Part shown: positions 8,200-16,771 of the stretch, piece by piece
How positions within the stretch are numbered: the stretch's first letter is position 1
Layout: every line of letters starts with the position of its first letter
Assembly: GCF_900200035.1 (NCBI RefSeq)
Contig: NZ_FZTC01000019.1
Location: forward strand, 744,001-808,000
DNA: 64,000 nucleotides
Direction of reading: 5' to 3'
Source of the DNA: Klebsiella grimontii
GTDB taxonomy: Bacteria; Pseudomonadota; Gammaproteobacteria; Enterobacterales; Enterobacteriaceae
Made by a program: the position numbers and the translations under genes
The notes under the pieces: generated by a model
Told to the model about the DNA's origin: nothing
Seen by the model: the letters and a program-made list of their open reading frames with translations, nothing else
Database searches by the model: none

Positions 8200-9146
8200 G
8201 CTGCTTCTCCCGCCGCGTCGTTCATCGCCTGGGCCATTTTCTCCGCCGTCGCCAGCGCCGCCGACGTCATAATATCGAGGTTGCCCGCGTAGGCTGGCAG
8301 ATAGTGCGCCGCCCCTTCGACCTCAAGGTAAACCGCCGTTTTCAGGCCGGAGAAGCGGCCGACGCCCGGCAGGTTTACCGGTTTATCTTCCGGGATCACC
8401 TCAAACTGCACCTGCTGCTTCAGGCGATACCCCGGCACATAAGCCTGCACCGCCGCCGCCATCTCGGCGATCGAAGCGGCAATGTCCTGCTGTGATGCCG
8501 CTTCGCTCAGAACATAAACGGTATCGCGCATCATCAGCGGCGGTTCCGCCGGGTTCAGCACGATAATCGCTTTGCCTTTCGCCGCCCCGCCGACTTTCTC
8601 GATGGCCTGCGAGGTGGTCTCGGTGAACTCATCTATATTGGCGCGCGTCCCCGGCCCGACGGATTTGCTGGCAATCGAGGCGATGATCTCCGCATAGTGC
8701 ACTTTTGCCACCCGGGAGACCGCCGCCACCATCGGGATCGTCGCCTGGCCGCCGCAGGTGACCATATTGACGTTACCCTCCGCAAGGTTGGCCTCGAGGT
8801 TGACCACCGGCACACAGTACGGGCCGATGGCCGCCGGGGTCAGGTCGATCACCCGGATCCCCGGTTTAGCTTCGCGCAGCGCGGCGTCGTTTTTCACATG
8901 CGCCCCGGCGCTGGTGGCATCAAAAACAAAATCGATATCGGCGAATTCGGCCATCTGCATCAGGCCGCCCACCCCCTGGTGCGTGGTGGCGACGCCCATG
9001 CGCCGGGCGCGGGCCAGGCCGTCGGATTCCGGGTCGATGCCGACCATTACCGCCATCTCCAGATGCTGCCCGTGGCGCAGAATTTTGATCATTAAATCGG
9101 TGCCGATATTACCGGAGCCGATAATGGCGACTTTACGTTTACTCAT
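8196..9146 (-). CDS. mhpF: Acetaldehyde dehydrogenase (acylating)
   Basis: The 316-residue enzyme oxidises acetaldehyde to acetyl-CoA with NAD+ and CoA, the last step of the pathway. It has an N-terminal Rossmann motif (GSGNIGTDL) and the catalytic Cys in [12 protein letters not shown], near residue 130. The ATG at 9146 is preferred to the GTG one codon earlier because the protein then begins [12 protein letters not shown] as in E. coli and has the same length. Its start overlaps mhpD by 8 bp and its stop overlaps mhpE by 4 bp. Confidence 0.95.
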   Translation of the reverse strand: MSKRKVAIIGSGNIGTDLMIKILRHGQHLEMAVMVGIDPESDGLARARRMGVATTHQGVGGLMQMAEFADIDFVFDATSAGAHVKNDAALREAKPGIRVIDLTPAAIGPYCVPVVNLEANLAEGNVNMVTCGGQATIPMVAAVSRVAKVHYAEIIASIASKSVGPGTRANIDEFTETTSQAIEKVGGAAKGKAIIVLNPAEPPLMMRDTVYVLSEAASQQDIAASIAEMAAAVQAYVPGYRLKQQVQFEVIPEDKPVNLPGVGRFSGLKTAVYLEVEGAAHYLPAYAGNLDIMTSAALATAEKMAQAMNDAAGEAA

Positions 9147-9945
9147 CACTCTCTTCCTCTTTGGCGAAAAAGGTCGCCGCCACTGAACCTAAACCGTCGA
9201 TATGGGCGGCAAAGCGATCGCCGGCGTTAATCGCCACCATCGGGCCTAATGCCCCGGTGAGCACGATATCGCCCGCCCGCAGCGGCTCGCCGAGGCTGGC
9301 CATTTTGCGCGCCAGCCACACCGCCGCGTTCAGCGGATGACCGAGACATTCGCTGCCCCGCCCGCTGGAGACCTCTTCCTCGTTACGGGTCATGCGCATC
9401 GCGCAGTTTTTCAGGTCCAGCCCGTCCGGGCGCCGCGCCGGGCTGCCCAGCACGTAAACGCCGCAGGAGGCGTTATCGGCGACCGTATCGACGAAGCCAA
9501 TCGACCAGTCGCGAATACGGCTGCCGACCACTTCCAGCGCCGGCAGTACCCAGTCGATGGCGGCGTACAGCTCATCAAAGGTGGTATCGGCATGCGGCAG
9601 ATCCCGCTTCAGCAGCAGGGCGATTTCGGCCTCCACCTTCGGCTGCAGCACCCGGGAGAACGGGACCTCGGCGTTATCGCCGTAGCACATATCGGCAAAC
9701 AGGGTGCCGAAGTCCGGCTGGTCAACGCCCAGCTGTTGCTGCACTTTCGGGTGGGTCAGTCCCACCTTGCGCCCCACCACCCGGCGGCCGTTTGCCACGT
9801 GGTGCTGCACGTTCATCCGCTGGATGGCGTAGGCCGCTTCCGCGTTGTCAACGCCGAGCGTATCGCGCAGCGGTTCAATGGCCTGGCCGCGCGTTTCGGC
9901 ATCGCGCAGCCGCTGCGCCAGTTGTTCAAGAGATAAAGTTGTCAT
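9139..9945 (-). CDS. mhpD: 2-keto-4-pentenoate hydratase
   Basis: A 268-residue member of the fumarylacetoacetate-hydrolase-like hydratases. It adds water to 2-hydroxypenta-2,4-dienoate to give 4-hydroxy-2-oxovalerate, the substrate of MhpE. The metal-binding region [13 protein letters not shown] (near residue 108) and the conserved [16 protein letters not shown] segment are intact, and the length matches E. coli MhpD (269). It lies 9 bp after the mhpC stop and overlaps mhpF. Confidence 0.95.
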   Translation of the reverse strand: MTTLSLEQLAQRLRDAETRGQAIEPLRDTLGVDNAEAAYAIQRMNVQHHVANGRRVVGRKVGLTHPKVQQQLGVDQPDFGTLFADMCYGDNAEVPFSRVLQPKVEAEIALLLKRDLPHADTTFDELYAAIDWVLPALEVVGSRIRDWSIGFVDTVADNASCGVYVLGSPARRPDGLDLKNCAMRMTRNEEEVSSGRGSECLGHPLNAAVWLARKMASLGEPLRAGDIVLTGALGPMVAINAGDRFAAHIDGLGSVAATFFAKEEESDE

Positions 9946-9954
9946 CAGGATTCC

Positions 9955-10821
9955 TCAGGGACGCGCCAGAAAATCGAGCACCAGCTGGTTAAAGCTCTCC
10001 GCGTGCTCCCACTGGGCCCAGTGGCCGCAGTCGCGATAGATATGCAGCTCGGAACCGTTAATGCCCGCCAGCAGGCGCAGCCCGGCGTCCATCGGTACAA
10101 AGCGATCGTTACGCCCCCAGACGATCAGGGTCTGCGCGCGGATTTCGCCGAGACGCGGGCTAAAATCCGGGAACTGCTTCGGGTTGGCTTCCAGGCTTTT
10201 GACGAAGTTATCCAGATGCTCCCGGCGCGACAGCATATTGTTGAGGCGCGCTGCAAACAGCGCGTCGGTCAAATCGCGGGTATCGAAGACAAAGATGTTC
10301 ATCATCTTTTTCAGGTTTTCGATGGTCGGCTCACGGTACAGGCCGTTCAGCAGCTTGATGCCTTCCGTCGGCATCGGCGTAAACAGGCTCATGCCGCCGG
10401 TTCCGCCGCCCATCAGCACCAGTTTGCCGACGCGCTCCGGCCAGGTCAGGGTGAAAGCCACCGCGCTGTGGCCGCCCATCGAGTTGCCCAGCAGATGTAC
10501 TTTGCTGATATCCAGCTGGTCGACGACGCTTTTCAGCACCCGGGCATTCAGGTCGGAACGCGAGCCGCTATTGACGATTGAATCGCTTTTTCCCCAGCCG
10601 GGGCAGTCCAGCAAAATGACCCGGTAGCCCGCCTCCACCAGCGGGTCTATATTGCGGCTAAAGTTGGCCCAGCCGGTGGCGCCAGGACCTGAACCGTGCA
10701 GCAGGACCACGGTTTCATCCCCCTGCCCGCAGTCGTTAAAATGGATGCGTAATGTCTCTCCGTTCTCCTCAACGTTGAGGAAACGGCTGGTGGCGGCTTC
10801 GGTTTGCGGTTGGTAGCTCAT
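9955..10821 (-). CDS. mhpC: 2-hydroxy-6-oxonona-2,4-dienedioate hydrolase
   Basis: This alpha/beta hydrolase of 288 residues cleaves the C-C bond of the ring-fission product, releasing succinate and 2-hydroxypentadienoate. The oxyanion segment [11 protein letters not shown], nucleophile Ser in GNSMGGH, Asp in WGRNDRF and His in DCGHWAQW are all present. Two adjacent ATGs occur. The second (10821) has better spacing from GGGAG and gives the E. coli N-terminus [14 protein letters not shown]. It follows mhpB with a gap of 17 bp. Confidence 0.95.
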   Translation of the reverse strand: MSYQPQTEAATSRFLNVEENGETLRIHFNDCGQGDETVVLLHGSGPGATGWANFSRNIDPLVEAGYRVILLDCPGWGKSDSIVNSGSRSDLNARVLKSVVDQLDISKVHLLGNSMGGHSAVAFTLTWPERVGKLVLMGGGTGGMSLFTPMPTEGIKLLNGLYREPTIENLKKMMNIFVFDTRDLTDALFAARLNNMLSRREHLDNFVKSLEANPKQFPDFSPRLGEIRAQTLIVWGRNDRFVPMDAGLRLLAGINGSELHIYRDCGHWAQWEHAESFNQLVLDFLARP

Positions 10822-10838
10822 CATCTTCTCCCGTTAAT

Positions 10839-11783
10839 TCAGTTCTGCGCGGCGGCGCTCAGCGAGCCAAACCCGGCAATCCACTCGGGGATTGGTCGGT
10901 AATAGCGGCCTTCGCAGCGCCAGCGGCCAAATGCGGATAGCGCGGCAAAAGCGGCCACCCAGGTTTTAATTTCGTGCGTTGATTTCCCGGCCATCGCCGA
11001 CAGCTCTTCGTTACTGATGGCGTCCAGCTCCGTCAGCCGCCCCTGCTCCAGCAGGCTCATAAAGCGGTTATCCCAGACAGGGTTGAGCGGATAGAGCGAG
11101 TGCTGGTCCTCGATAAACCGTTTCGCCGCGCTAATCACCCGCTGCTGGCGCAGTTCACGCTCGTCCGGCGGCAGCTGCCTGCCGCTGCCCAGCAGCCGGT
11201 CGCGCATAGGGGCATCGGCCTTCGCCAGCTCCGGTACCGGCGGCTGATGCGACAGGCCGCCGGAGCCGAGAATTAATACCCGCTTATTGAGGGTGGTCAG
11301 AAAGCGGCCGATGGCTTCGCCCAGCATGCGGGTGCGCTGAAAGCCCGGCAGCGGCGAGGCGACGCCGTTGATAAACACCGGCAGAACCGGCAGCCTGTCG
11401 AGCCCGCCGAGCAGGAACTCCAGCGGCTGCGCAAAGCCGTGGTCCACCTGCATGCAGTAGGAAACCGCCAGATCGATACCGTCCTTGATCACCGCGTGGG
11501 CGCAGGCCTCCGCCAGCGCCGTCGGCACCGGCAAAACGCCGCTGGCGCTGCTGAAGTCGCCGATAGAGGTCGCCCCGATGCCTAAACAAAACGGCGGCAT
11601 CACATCGTAGAAAAAGCCGTTGTAGTGATCGGGGGCAAACAGCACCACCAGCTCTGGGTCGAAGGCGGCAATGCGCGCCCGCGCGTCGGCGATGGTGCCG
11701 TTCACTTCGTCCAGCACCGCCTGTTCCGGGTCAACGTAGCCCACCAGCGGGGTATGCGAGAGGCAATGAAGATACACGTTCAT
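10839..11783 (-). CDS. mhpB: 2,3-dihydroxyphenylpropionate 1,2-dioxygenase
   Basis: An extradiol ring-cleavage dioxygenase of the class III (LigB) type, 314 residues, Fe(II)-dependent. It opens 2,3-dihydroxyphenylpropionate, and also dihydroxycinnamate, at the meta position. The N-terminal [22 protein letters not shown] and [12 protein letters not shown] segments contain the conserved His residues. The ATG at 11783 lies 1 bp after the mhpA stop and gives the E. coli length. The longer frame from 11801 would run into mhpA and lacks support. Confidence 0.95.
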   Translation of the reverse strand: MNVYLHCLSHTPLVGYVDPEQAVLDEVNGTIADARARIAAFDPELVVLFAPDHYNGFFYDVMPPFCLGIGATSIGDFSSASGVLPVPTALAEACAHAVIKDGIDLAVSYCMQVDHGFAQPLEFLLGGLDRLPVLPVFINGVASPLPGFQRTRMLGEAIGRFLTTLNKRVLILGSGGLSHQPPVPELAKADAPMRDRLLGSGRQLPPDERELRQQRVISAAKRFIEDQHSLYPLNPVWDNRFMSLLEQGRLTELDAISNEELSAMAGKSTHEIKTWVAAFAALSAFGRWRCEGRYYRPIPEWIAGFGSLSAAAQN

Positions 11784-11784
11784 A

Positions 11785-13452
11785 TCAGGCCACCTGTTCA
11801 ATCGTCGTTGCCGCCTGCGCGGAGGCCGCCAGCCGCATCTTGCTTGCCAGCGCGTCGAGCTTTTTGCTCAGGGTTTGCGGGATGGCCACGGTGGCGACAA
11901 AGCGGTCCGGACGCACCACTGCGATGGCGGTATCGTGCTGCGCGAACCAGCTTTTCAGGCGGTTTTGCGTATCGCCAAGGCGGATGACGCCGGGTACGTT
12001 GTCCTGATCGCAATGAATCTGCACCTCCGGCACCACCTGGATAAACCGCACGCCGACGGCGCGCCAGCGGGCTATCTGCTCGTCGTTAAGCCCCCATAGC
12101 GGGTTGCAGCCCCAGGCGATGATGGCAAAGTTCGCGCCAATCACCTCATCCAGCAACGTCACCTGACCGTCCTCTAGCGTGACCTTCGGCTGGATAAACA
12201 TTTTGCCTACCGGGGACGTTTTGCCTTCGCCTTCCACCAGCAGTGCGCCTTCGCGATACTGCGGCATCGGCTTGAAACGCATTTCCAGGAAGTAGCGTTT
12301 GACCGGCGGCAGATAGTTGAGCAGCCACGAAATGCCGTCGCGCACCGTGCCGTGCCAGCGTTTCGGCGGCGCCAGCACGTTGCCGGCGGTCACCGACAGG
12401 TCGATCATCGCTTTGGCGTGATCGCGCCGCTCCTGCTGGTAGCTGTCGAGCAGCGCTTCGCCAGCTTTGCCGTTCACCACCAGCGCCAGCTTCCACGCCA
12501 GGTTAAAGGCGTCGCGCATGCCGCTGTTATAGCCTTGCCCCTGCCAGACCGGCATGATGTGCGCGGCGTCGCCCGCCAGCAGCACGCGATCGACGCGAAA
12601 GCGTTCGGCGATACGCGCGTTATGGGTGTAGACGCGCTGGCGGATCGGTTCGACGTTGTCCGGGTCCGGCAGCACCTTGCTCAGCAGCAGGCGCATGTTG
12701 TGCGGCTCGCTGAGCTGGGCCTCGGTTTCGCCGGGCATCACCATAAATTCAAAGCGCCGTACCCCGTGCGGCAGCGCGGCTGACACGTACGGGCGCACCG
12801 GATCGCAGCACAGATAGACGTGCGGCGTCGCCAGCGGGTCGTTGGCGATATCGATAACAATCCACTGATTCGGCGCGGTTTTCCCTTCGAAGGGGATATT
12901 GAGCGTGCGGCGAATCAGGCTCGCTCCACCGTCGCAGGCCACCAGCCAGTCGGCGCGTACGGTTTCATGTTCGCCAGCGCTGCCTTTGAGATTTAACGTG
13001 ACGTTGTCACCATTCTGGCTAAAAGCCTCCACTTCACGGGAAAACAGGCAACGCACGTTGGGGAAGCGGCTCAGGCCTTCGTACAGCACCCCATCAACCT
13101 GCGGCTGAATAAACGCGTTACGCCGCGACCAGCCAAACTCGTCGGTCATCGGCTGGATATCGGCAAAGCAGCGCCCTTTCGGCGTCATGAAGCGCATCGC
13201 GTGCCACGGCGTGGTGTGCGGCAACACCTTGTCCACCAGCCCCACCGCCTGCATTGCCCGCAGCGACTCATCGTCAATACCGATGGCGCGGGGATAGTCG
13301 ATCAGCGACTCGAGCTTCTCAATCAGCAGGACGCTCACGCCCATTTGCCCGAGGTAGTTGGCGATCGCCAGGCCCACCGGACCGGCGCCGACAATCGCAA
13401 CCTGGGCGGTGTGCTGTACGGCCGGTTGAATATCAGGATTAGATGTTGTCAT
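11785..13452 (-). CDS. mhpA: 3-(3-hydroxyphenyl)propionate hydroxylase
   Basis: This FAD-dependent aromatic hydroxylase (555 residues) uses NADH and O2 to convert 3-(3-hydroxyphenyl)propionate to the 2,3-dihydroxy compound, the first step of the pathway. The FAD Rossmann motif GAGPVG is at 22-27, the conserved DG motif in ACDGGAS near 173, and the FAD ribityl-binding GDAAHIMP near 293-300. The ATG at 13452 has GAGG 8 bases upstream and gives [12 protein letters not shown], matching the E. coli enzyme. The in-frame start 12 codons earlier lies in the leader. It is the first gene of the mhp operon and diverges from mhpR. Confidence 0.95.
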   Translation of the reverse strand: MTTSNPDIQPAVQHTAQVAIVGAGPVGLAIANYLGQMGVSVLLIEKLESLIDYPRAIGIDDESLRAMQAVGLVDKVLPHTTPWHAMRFMTPKGRCFADIQPMTDEFGWSRRNAFIQPQVDGVLYEGLSRFPNVRCLFSREVEAFSQNGDNVTLNLKGSAGEHETVRADWLVACDGGASLIRRTLNIPFEGKTAPNQWIVIDIANDPLATPHVYLCCDPVRPYVSAALPHGVRRFEFMVMPGETEAQLSEPHNMRLLLSKVLPDPDNVEPIRQRVYTHNARIAERFRVDRVLLAGDAAHIMPVWQGQGYNSGMRDAFNLAWKLALVVNGKAGEALLDSYQQERRDHAKAMIDLSVTAGNVLAPPKRWHGTVRDGISWLLNYLPPVKRYFLEMRFKPMPQYREGALLVEGEGKTSPVGKMFIQPKVTLEDGQVTLLDEVIGANFAIIAWGCNPLWGLNDEQIARWRAVGVRFIQVVPEVQIHCDQDNVPGVIRLGDTQNRLKSWFAQHDTAIAVVRPDRFVATVAIPQTLSKKLDALASKMRLAASAQAATTIEQVA

Positions 13453-13549
13453 TTTCAAAACCTCACGCTTCGGACGCATTACCAACATTGCAGAAAAATC
13501 AACGCGGTAATTTGTTAACTAAATGTGAATTTATTTTTATAGTGAGGTC

Positions 13550-13577
13550 AGTATAGGGGCGGTGATTTGCGCTACAA
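13550..13577 (-). promoter_or_regulatory. Probable mhpA promoter
   Basis: On the minus strand TATACT (13555-13550) is preceded by TTGTAG (13577-13572) with 16 bp between them. Transcription would start near 13543. The MhpR palindrome then centres about 59 bp upstream, which agrees with the -58 position known for the E. coli mhp promoter. A TGTGA half-site at 13524-13528 could relate to CRP but is weak and lies downstream of this promoter. Confidence 0.55.
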
Positions 13578-13594
13578 TCAAAACATCACCTAAC

Positions 13595-13609
13595 GTGCAC
13601 CAGGTGCAC
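13595..13609. promoter_or_regulatory. MhpR operator
   Basis: GTGCACC, A, GGTGCAC is a perfect palindrome with 7-bp arms between mhpR and mhpA. It is nearly identical to the E. coli MhpR operator recalled as GGTGCACCTGGTGCACA, bound by the IclR-type activator together with hydroxyphenylpropionate. It is 33 bp before the mhpR start, so autoregulation is possible. Confidence 0.85.
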
Positions 13610-13642
13610 ATCATTGTTTAATTTGATGTTTATTGAGGCAGC

Positions 13643-14449
13643 ATGGACAAAGACGCGTCGGCGGATTACAAAACGGTACGCGGTTTAAGCCGCGGCTTAT
13701 TGTTATTAAATTTGTTAAATAAATTCGACGGAGGCGCGACGGTTGGCACCCTGGCCGAGTTTAGCGGCCTGCACCGCACCACCGTCAGGCGGCTACTGGA
13801 AACGCTACAGGATGAGGGATATGTGCGCCGCAGCCGCTCCGATGACAGCTTCCGGTTGACGATTAAAGTGCGTCAGTTAAGTGAGGGATTTCGTGACGAA
13901 CATTGGATTTCTGCCCTCGCCACGCCGCTGCTTGGCGAGCTGTTGCGGGAGGTTTTATGGCCTACCGATATCACGACTCTCGACGTCGATGCGATGGTCG
14001 TGCGCGAAACCACCCATCGCTTCAGCCGCCTCTCCTTCCACCGGGCGATGGTCGGCCGCCGACTGCCGCTGCTGCTGACCGCCTCCGGATTAACCTGGCT
14101 GGCCTTCGCCCCGGAGCATGAACGAAGCCCGATCGTTGAGATGCTGGCCGCCCGGCCGGAAGCGGAGTATCAGCTGGCGCGCGAGCCGGAGAAGCTGGCC
14201 GCCATCCTCGAACGCACCCGGCAAAACGGCTACGGTGAAAACTTTCGCGGCTGGCAGCAGGAGGAGAAAATCGCCTCCATTGCCGTCCCCATTCGCCGCC
14301 AGCTGCGGGTTATCGGCTGCCTGAACCTGGTGTATATGGCCCAGGCCATGACTATCGACCAGGCGGCGCAAAAGTACCTCGCCTCGTTGCAAAAGGTCGC
14401 CGGTCAGATTGAGGAACGGATGTCCGATGAAGAGGTTTTTTACGGATAG
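13643..14449 (+). CDS. mhpR: IclR-family transcriptional activator of the mhp operon
   Basis: A 268-residue IclR-family protein. The N-terminal winged HTH is visible in TLAEFSGLHRTTVRRLLETL (about residues 36-55) and the C-terminal effector-binding domain follows. Length and divergent position next to mhpA match E. coli MhpR, which activates the operon with 3-(3-hydroxyphenyl)propionate. GAGGCAGC precedes the ATG. The gene converges on the shikimate dehydrogenase paralogue, with a hairpin in the 63-bp gap. Confidence 0.92.
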   Translation: MDKDASADYKTVRGLSRGLLLLNLLNKFDGGATVGTLAEFSGLHRTTVRRLLETLQDEGYVRRSRSDDSFRLTIKVRQLSEGFRDEHWISALATPLLGELLREVLWPTDITTLDVDAMVVRETTHRFSRLSFHRAMVGRRLPLLLTASGLTWLAFAPEHERSPIVEMLAARPEAEYQLAREPEKLAAILERTRQNGYGENFRGWQQEEKIASIAVPIRRQLRVIGCLNLVYMAQAMTIDQAAQKYLASLQKVAGQIEERMSDEEVFYG

Positions 14450-14462
14450 GCTGGTTCTGAAA

Positions 14463-14508
14463 GGAACCCAGGCCTGGCAGATATCTCCGGCAGGCCTGGC
14501 GCAGTTCC
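14463..14508. terminator. Hairpin between convergent mhpR and shikimate dehydrogenase genes
   Basis: CCAGGCCTG (14468-14476) and CAGGCCTGG (14491-14499) pair around a 14-base loop, with outer GGAAC and GTTCC also complementary. The structure lies between two convergent stops, so it may end transcription in both directions. No T-run follows on either side, so it is not a canonical intrinsic terminator. Confidence 0.4.
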
Positions 14509-14512
14509 GGCT

Positions 14513-15349
14513 TCAGTAGCGAATTTCCGCCAGCTCGCGCAGCTGTTCCGGCGTCGCCACCGGCAGATTGAAGAAACGAAGGTAAGCGGGGATCATCTCA
14601 AACAGCATGTCGGTGCCGCGCTGTATGGGGCAGCCCGCCGCCCGCGCCGCCTGCAGTAACGGGGTGAACTCCTGGGCCATGACCACTTCGCCGACAAAGG
14701 TGCCCGGCGTCAGGCGCTGCGGATCTAACGGCAGCGGATCGCCCTCTTTCATCCCCAGCGGCGTGGCGTTGACCACCAGATCGTGCCCCTGCGGATCGCG
14801 CCGCATCAGCGTAATATCCAGCCGAGGATAGTGCTGAAGCAGACGCCCGGCCAGCGCTTCAGCCGTCTGCGAACGGACGTCGTACAACGTCAGCGCGCTG
14901 ACGCCCGCCGCCGCCAGCGAAGCGGCAATAGCCGAGCCAACGCCGCCGCTGCCCACCACCAGCGCCCGCGCCCCTCGCGTCTGGAAACCTTTACGTTTAA
15001 TACCGAGGACAAAGCCTTCGCCGTCAAACATATCGCCGCTCAGCGTACCGTCGGCTTCGGCACGAATCGCGTTGCACGCCCCCGCTATCGCCGCCGTCGG
15101 GCTCAGACGCTGCACCAGCCCGCAGGTGGCGATTTTGTGCGGCATGGTGACCAGCGCGCCAATAATATTGGTCATCTTAAACAGCATCGGCACAAAGGCG
15201 GCATAATCCTCAGGCTTCACGCCCATCGGCACCACTTTGGCGTCAACCTGCTGATGAACCAGCCACGGGTTGTAAATCATCGGCGCTTTAAACTTCGCGG
15301 TCGGGTAGCCAAGATGCGCTATCAGCCGCGTATTTCCACTAATCACCAT
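14513..15349 (-). CDS. Shikimate dehydrogenase family protein (AroE/YdiB paralogue)
   Basis: A 278-residue NAD(P)-dependent dehydrogenase. The N-terminal substrate domain keeps the catalytic Lys in MPHKIAT (about residue 70), and the C-terminal Rossmann domain has GSGGVGSAIA (about 131-140). The segment after the first strand begins YDVRSQTAE, with an Asp that suggests NAD+ preference as in catabolic members. AGGAG precedes the ATG. It is the last gene of a run with an MFS transporter and a QuiC-type dehydratase. The likely job is oxidation of shikimate (or quinate) to the dehydro form used by that dehydratase. The biosynthetic aroE would be elsewhere in the genome. Confidence 0.8.
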   Translation of the reverse strand: MVISGNTRLIAHLGYPTAKFKAPMIYNPWLVHQQVDAKVVPMGVKPEDYAAFVPMLFKMTNIIGALVTMPHKIATCGLVQRLSPTAAIAGACNAIRAEADGTLSGDMFDGEGFVLGIKRKGFQTRGARALVVGSGGVGSAIAASLAAAGVSALTLYDVRSQTAEALAGRLLQHYPRLDITLMRRDPQGHDLVVNATPLGMKEGDPLPLDPQRLTPGTFVGEVVMAQEFTPLLQAARAAGCPIQRGTDMLFEMIPAYLRFFNLPVATPEQLRELAEIRY

Positions 15350-15372
15350 TTACTGCTCCTTTTGCTACTGCG

Positions 15373-16692
15373 CTACTGCGAAAGTTCGATACGTTTAACA
15401 TCGCCGAGAATAAACAGATAGGCCGCTACGCCCAGCAGCGCGGCGCCGCCGATATAAATCAGCGCGTAAAAGAAGTTGCCGGAGGCCGCAACGATAAAAC
15501 CGATAATCAGCGGCGTCAGGATCCCGGCAAGGTTAGCGCAGAAGTTAAACAGGCCGCCGGTCAGTCCGCCAAGGCCCTTCGGCGCGATATCGGAGATTAA
15601 CGTCCAGCCCAGTCCAACCATCCCCTGACCAAAGAAGGCGAACGACATCACCAGGATCACCGCCAGATCGCTGGTCAGCCAGTTGGCGGCGATAATGGTG
15701 CTCGCCATCAGCAGACCGGCGATAATCGGCAGCTTACGCCCGAGGTTTGCCGAGCCGGTGGCCTTCAGCAGCTTATCCGAGACCCAGCCGCCGAACATGA
15801 CGCCGCCCGCCGCCGCGAGAAACGGCATGATGGCGAAGAAGCCGACTTTGATCCACGGCATATGGCGCTCGGTGGCCAGATAGGTCGGGAACCAGGTGAG
15901 GAAGAAGACCAGCACCGTATTACCGGCGAACTGCCCGATGCTGGCGCCGAGGATCTGCCGTTTAGCCAGCAGCTGGCGAACCAGCGGCCAGCTAAAGGCG
16001 GTATGCTGCTCCGCGCCGGTGGACATTCCGCCACCGTTGATAATGTGCTCGCGCTCCAGCTGATTGAGATGTTTATCCTCATGCGGCTCGCGGTAGCAGC
16101 GCCACCACACCAGCGCAAACAACACCCCGGCGGCGCCGACGCTAATAAACAGCGCTCGCCAGCCGAAGCTGCCCATTATCCAGAACAGCAGCGGCGCAAA
16201 GCAGGCCAGCCCGAGGTATTCGCCGACGGTATAGACCGCCGTCGCCTTGGCGCGCTCCTGCTGCGGAAACCAGGCGCTCACTACCCGGCTGTTTACCGGG
16301 AAACAGGGCGCTTCGCTGACGCCGAGGCCAAAGCGGCACAGCAGCAGACTTTTCAGGCCAACCGCCATGCCGTGGAACAGGGTGAATAACGACCACAGGG
16401 TCAGCGCCAGAAAATAGGTGACTTTATTACCAAAGCGGTCAAGGAAGATGCCGCCGGGGATCTGCGCCAGCGCGTAGGTCCAGGCGAAGGCGGAGAATAC
16501 GATGCCCATCATCGCGGCATCAATCCCCAGCTCTGCGGTCAGCTGCGGCGCGGCGATACCCAGCACCGTGCGGTCGAGATAGTTGATCATGGTGCCGACC
16601 GCCAGCAGCGCAAGGATACCGATACGCCGCCGGGAAGGCCGCGCGCCGGACGCGGAGGCCGCCGTCGTCTGATTATGGCTATAAGAGTTCAT
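15373..16692 (-). CDS. MFS transporter (anion:cation symporter family), probably for shikimate-type acids
   Basis: A 439-residue MFS protein with about 12 membrane segments. The N-terminal NYLDRTVLGIAAPQ and GIFLDRFGNK are typical of the anion:cation symporter subfamily that includes glucarate, galactonate and phthalate carriers. It ends 23 bp before the dehydrogenase start and lies 79 bp after the quiC stop. The substrate is inferred from its neighbours as shikimate, quinate or dehydroshikimate. The sequence alone only shows an organic-acid permease. Confidence 0.78.
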   Translation of the reverse strand: MNSYSHNQTTAASASGARPSRRRIGILALLAVGTMINYLDRTVLGIAAPQLTAELGIDAAMMGIVFSAFAWTYALAQIPGGIFLDRFGNKVTYFLALTLWSLFTLFHGMAVGLKSLLLCRFGLGVSEAPCFPVNSRVVSAWFPQQERAKATAVYTVGEYLGLACFAPLLFWIMGSFGWRALFISVGAAGVLFALVWWRCYREPHEDKHLNQLEREHIINGGGMSTGAEQHTAFSWPLVRQLLAKRQILGASIGQFAGNTVLVFFLTWFPTYLATERHMPWIKVGFFAIMPFLAAAGGVMFGGWVSDKLLKATGSANLGRKLPIIAGLLMASTIIAANWLTSDLAVILVMSFAFFGQGMVGLGWTLISDIAPKGLGGLTGGLFNFCANLAGILTPLIIGFIVAASGNFFYALIYIGGAALLGVAAYLFILGDVKRIELSQ

Positions 16693-16771
16693 AGTCGTTT
16701 CCTGTCATAGGGTACAGCCGGATGTTGTTATTGTGTTTGCGACGTTGGGTTGTGAACCATCTGCTACATTA

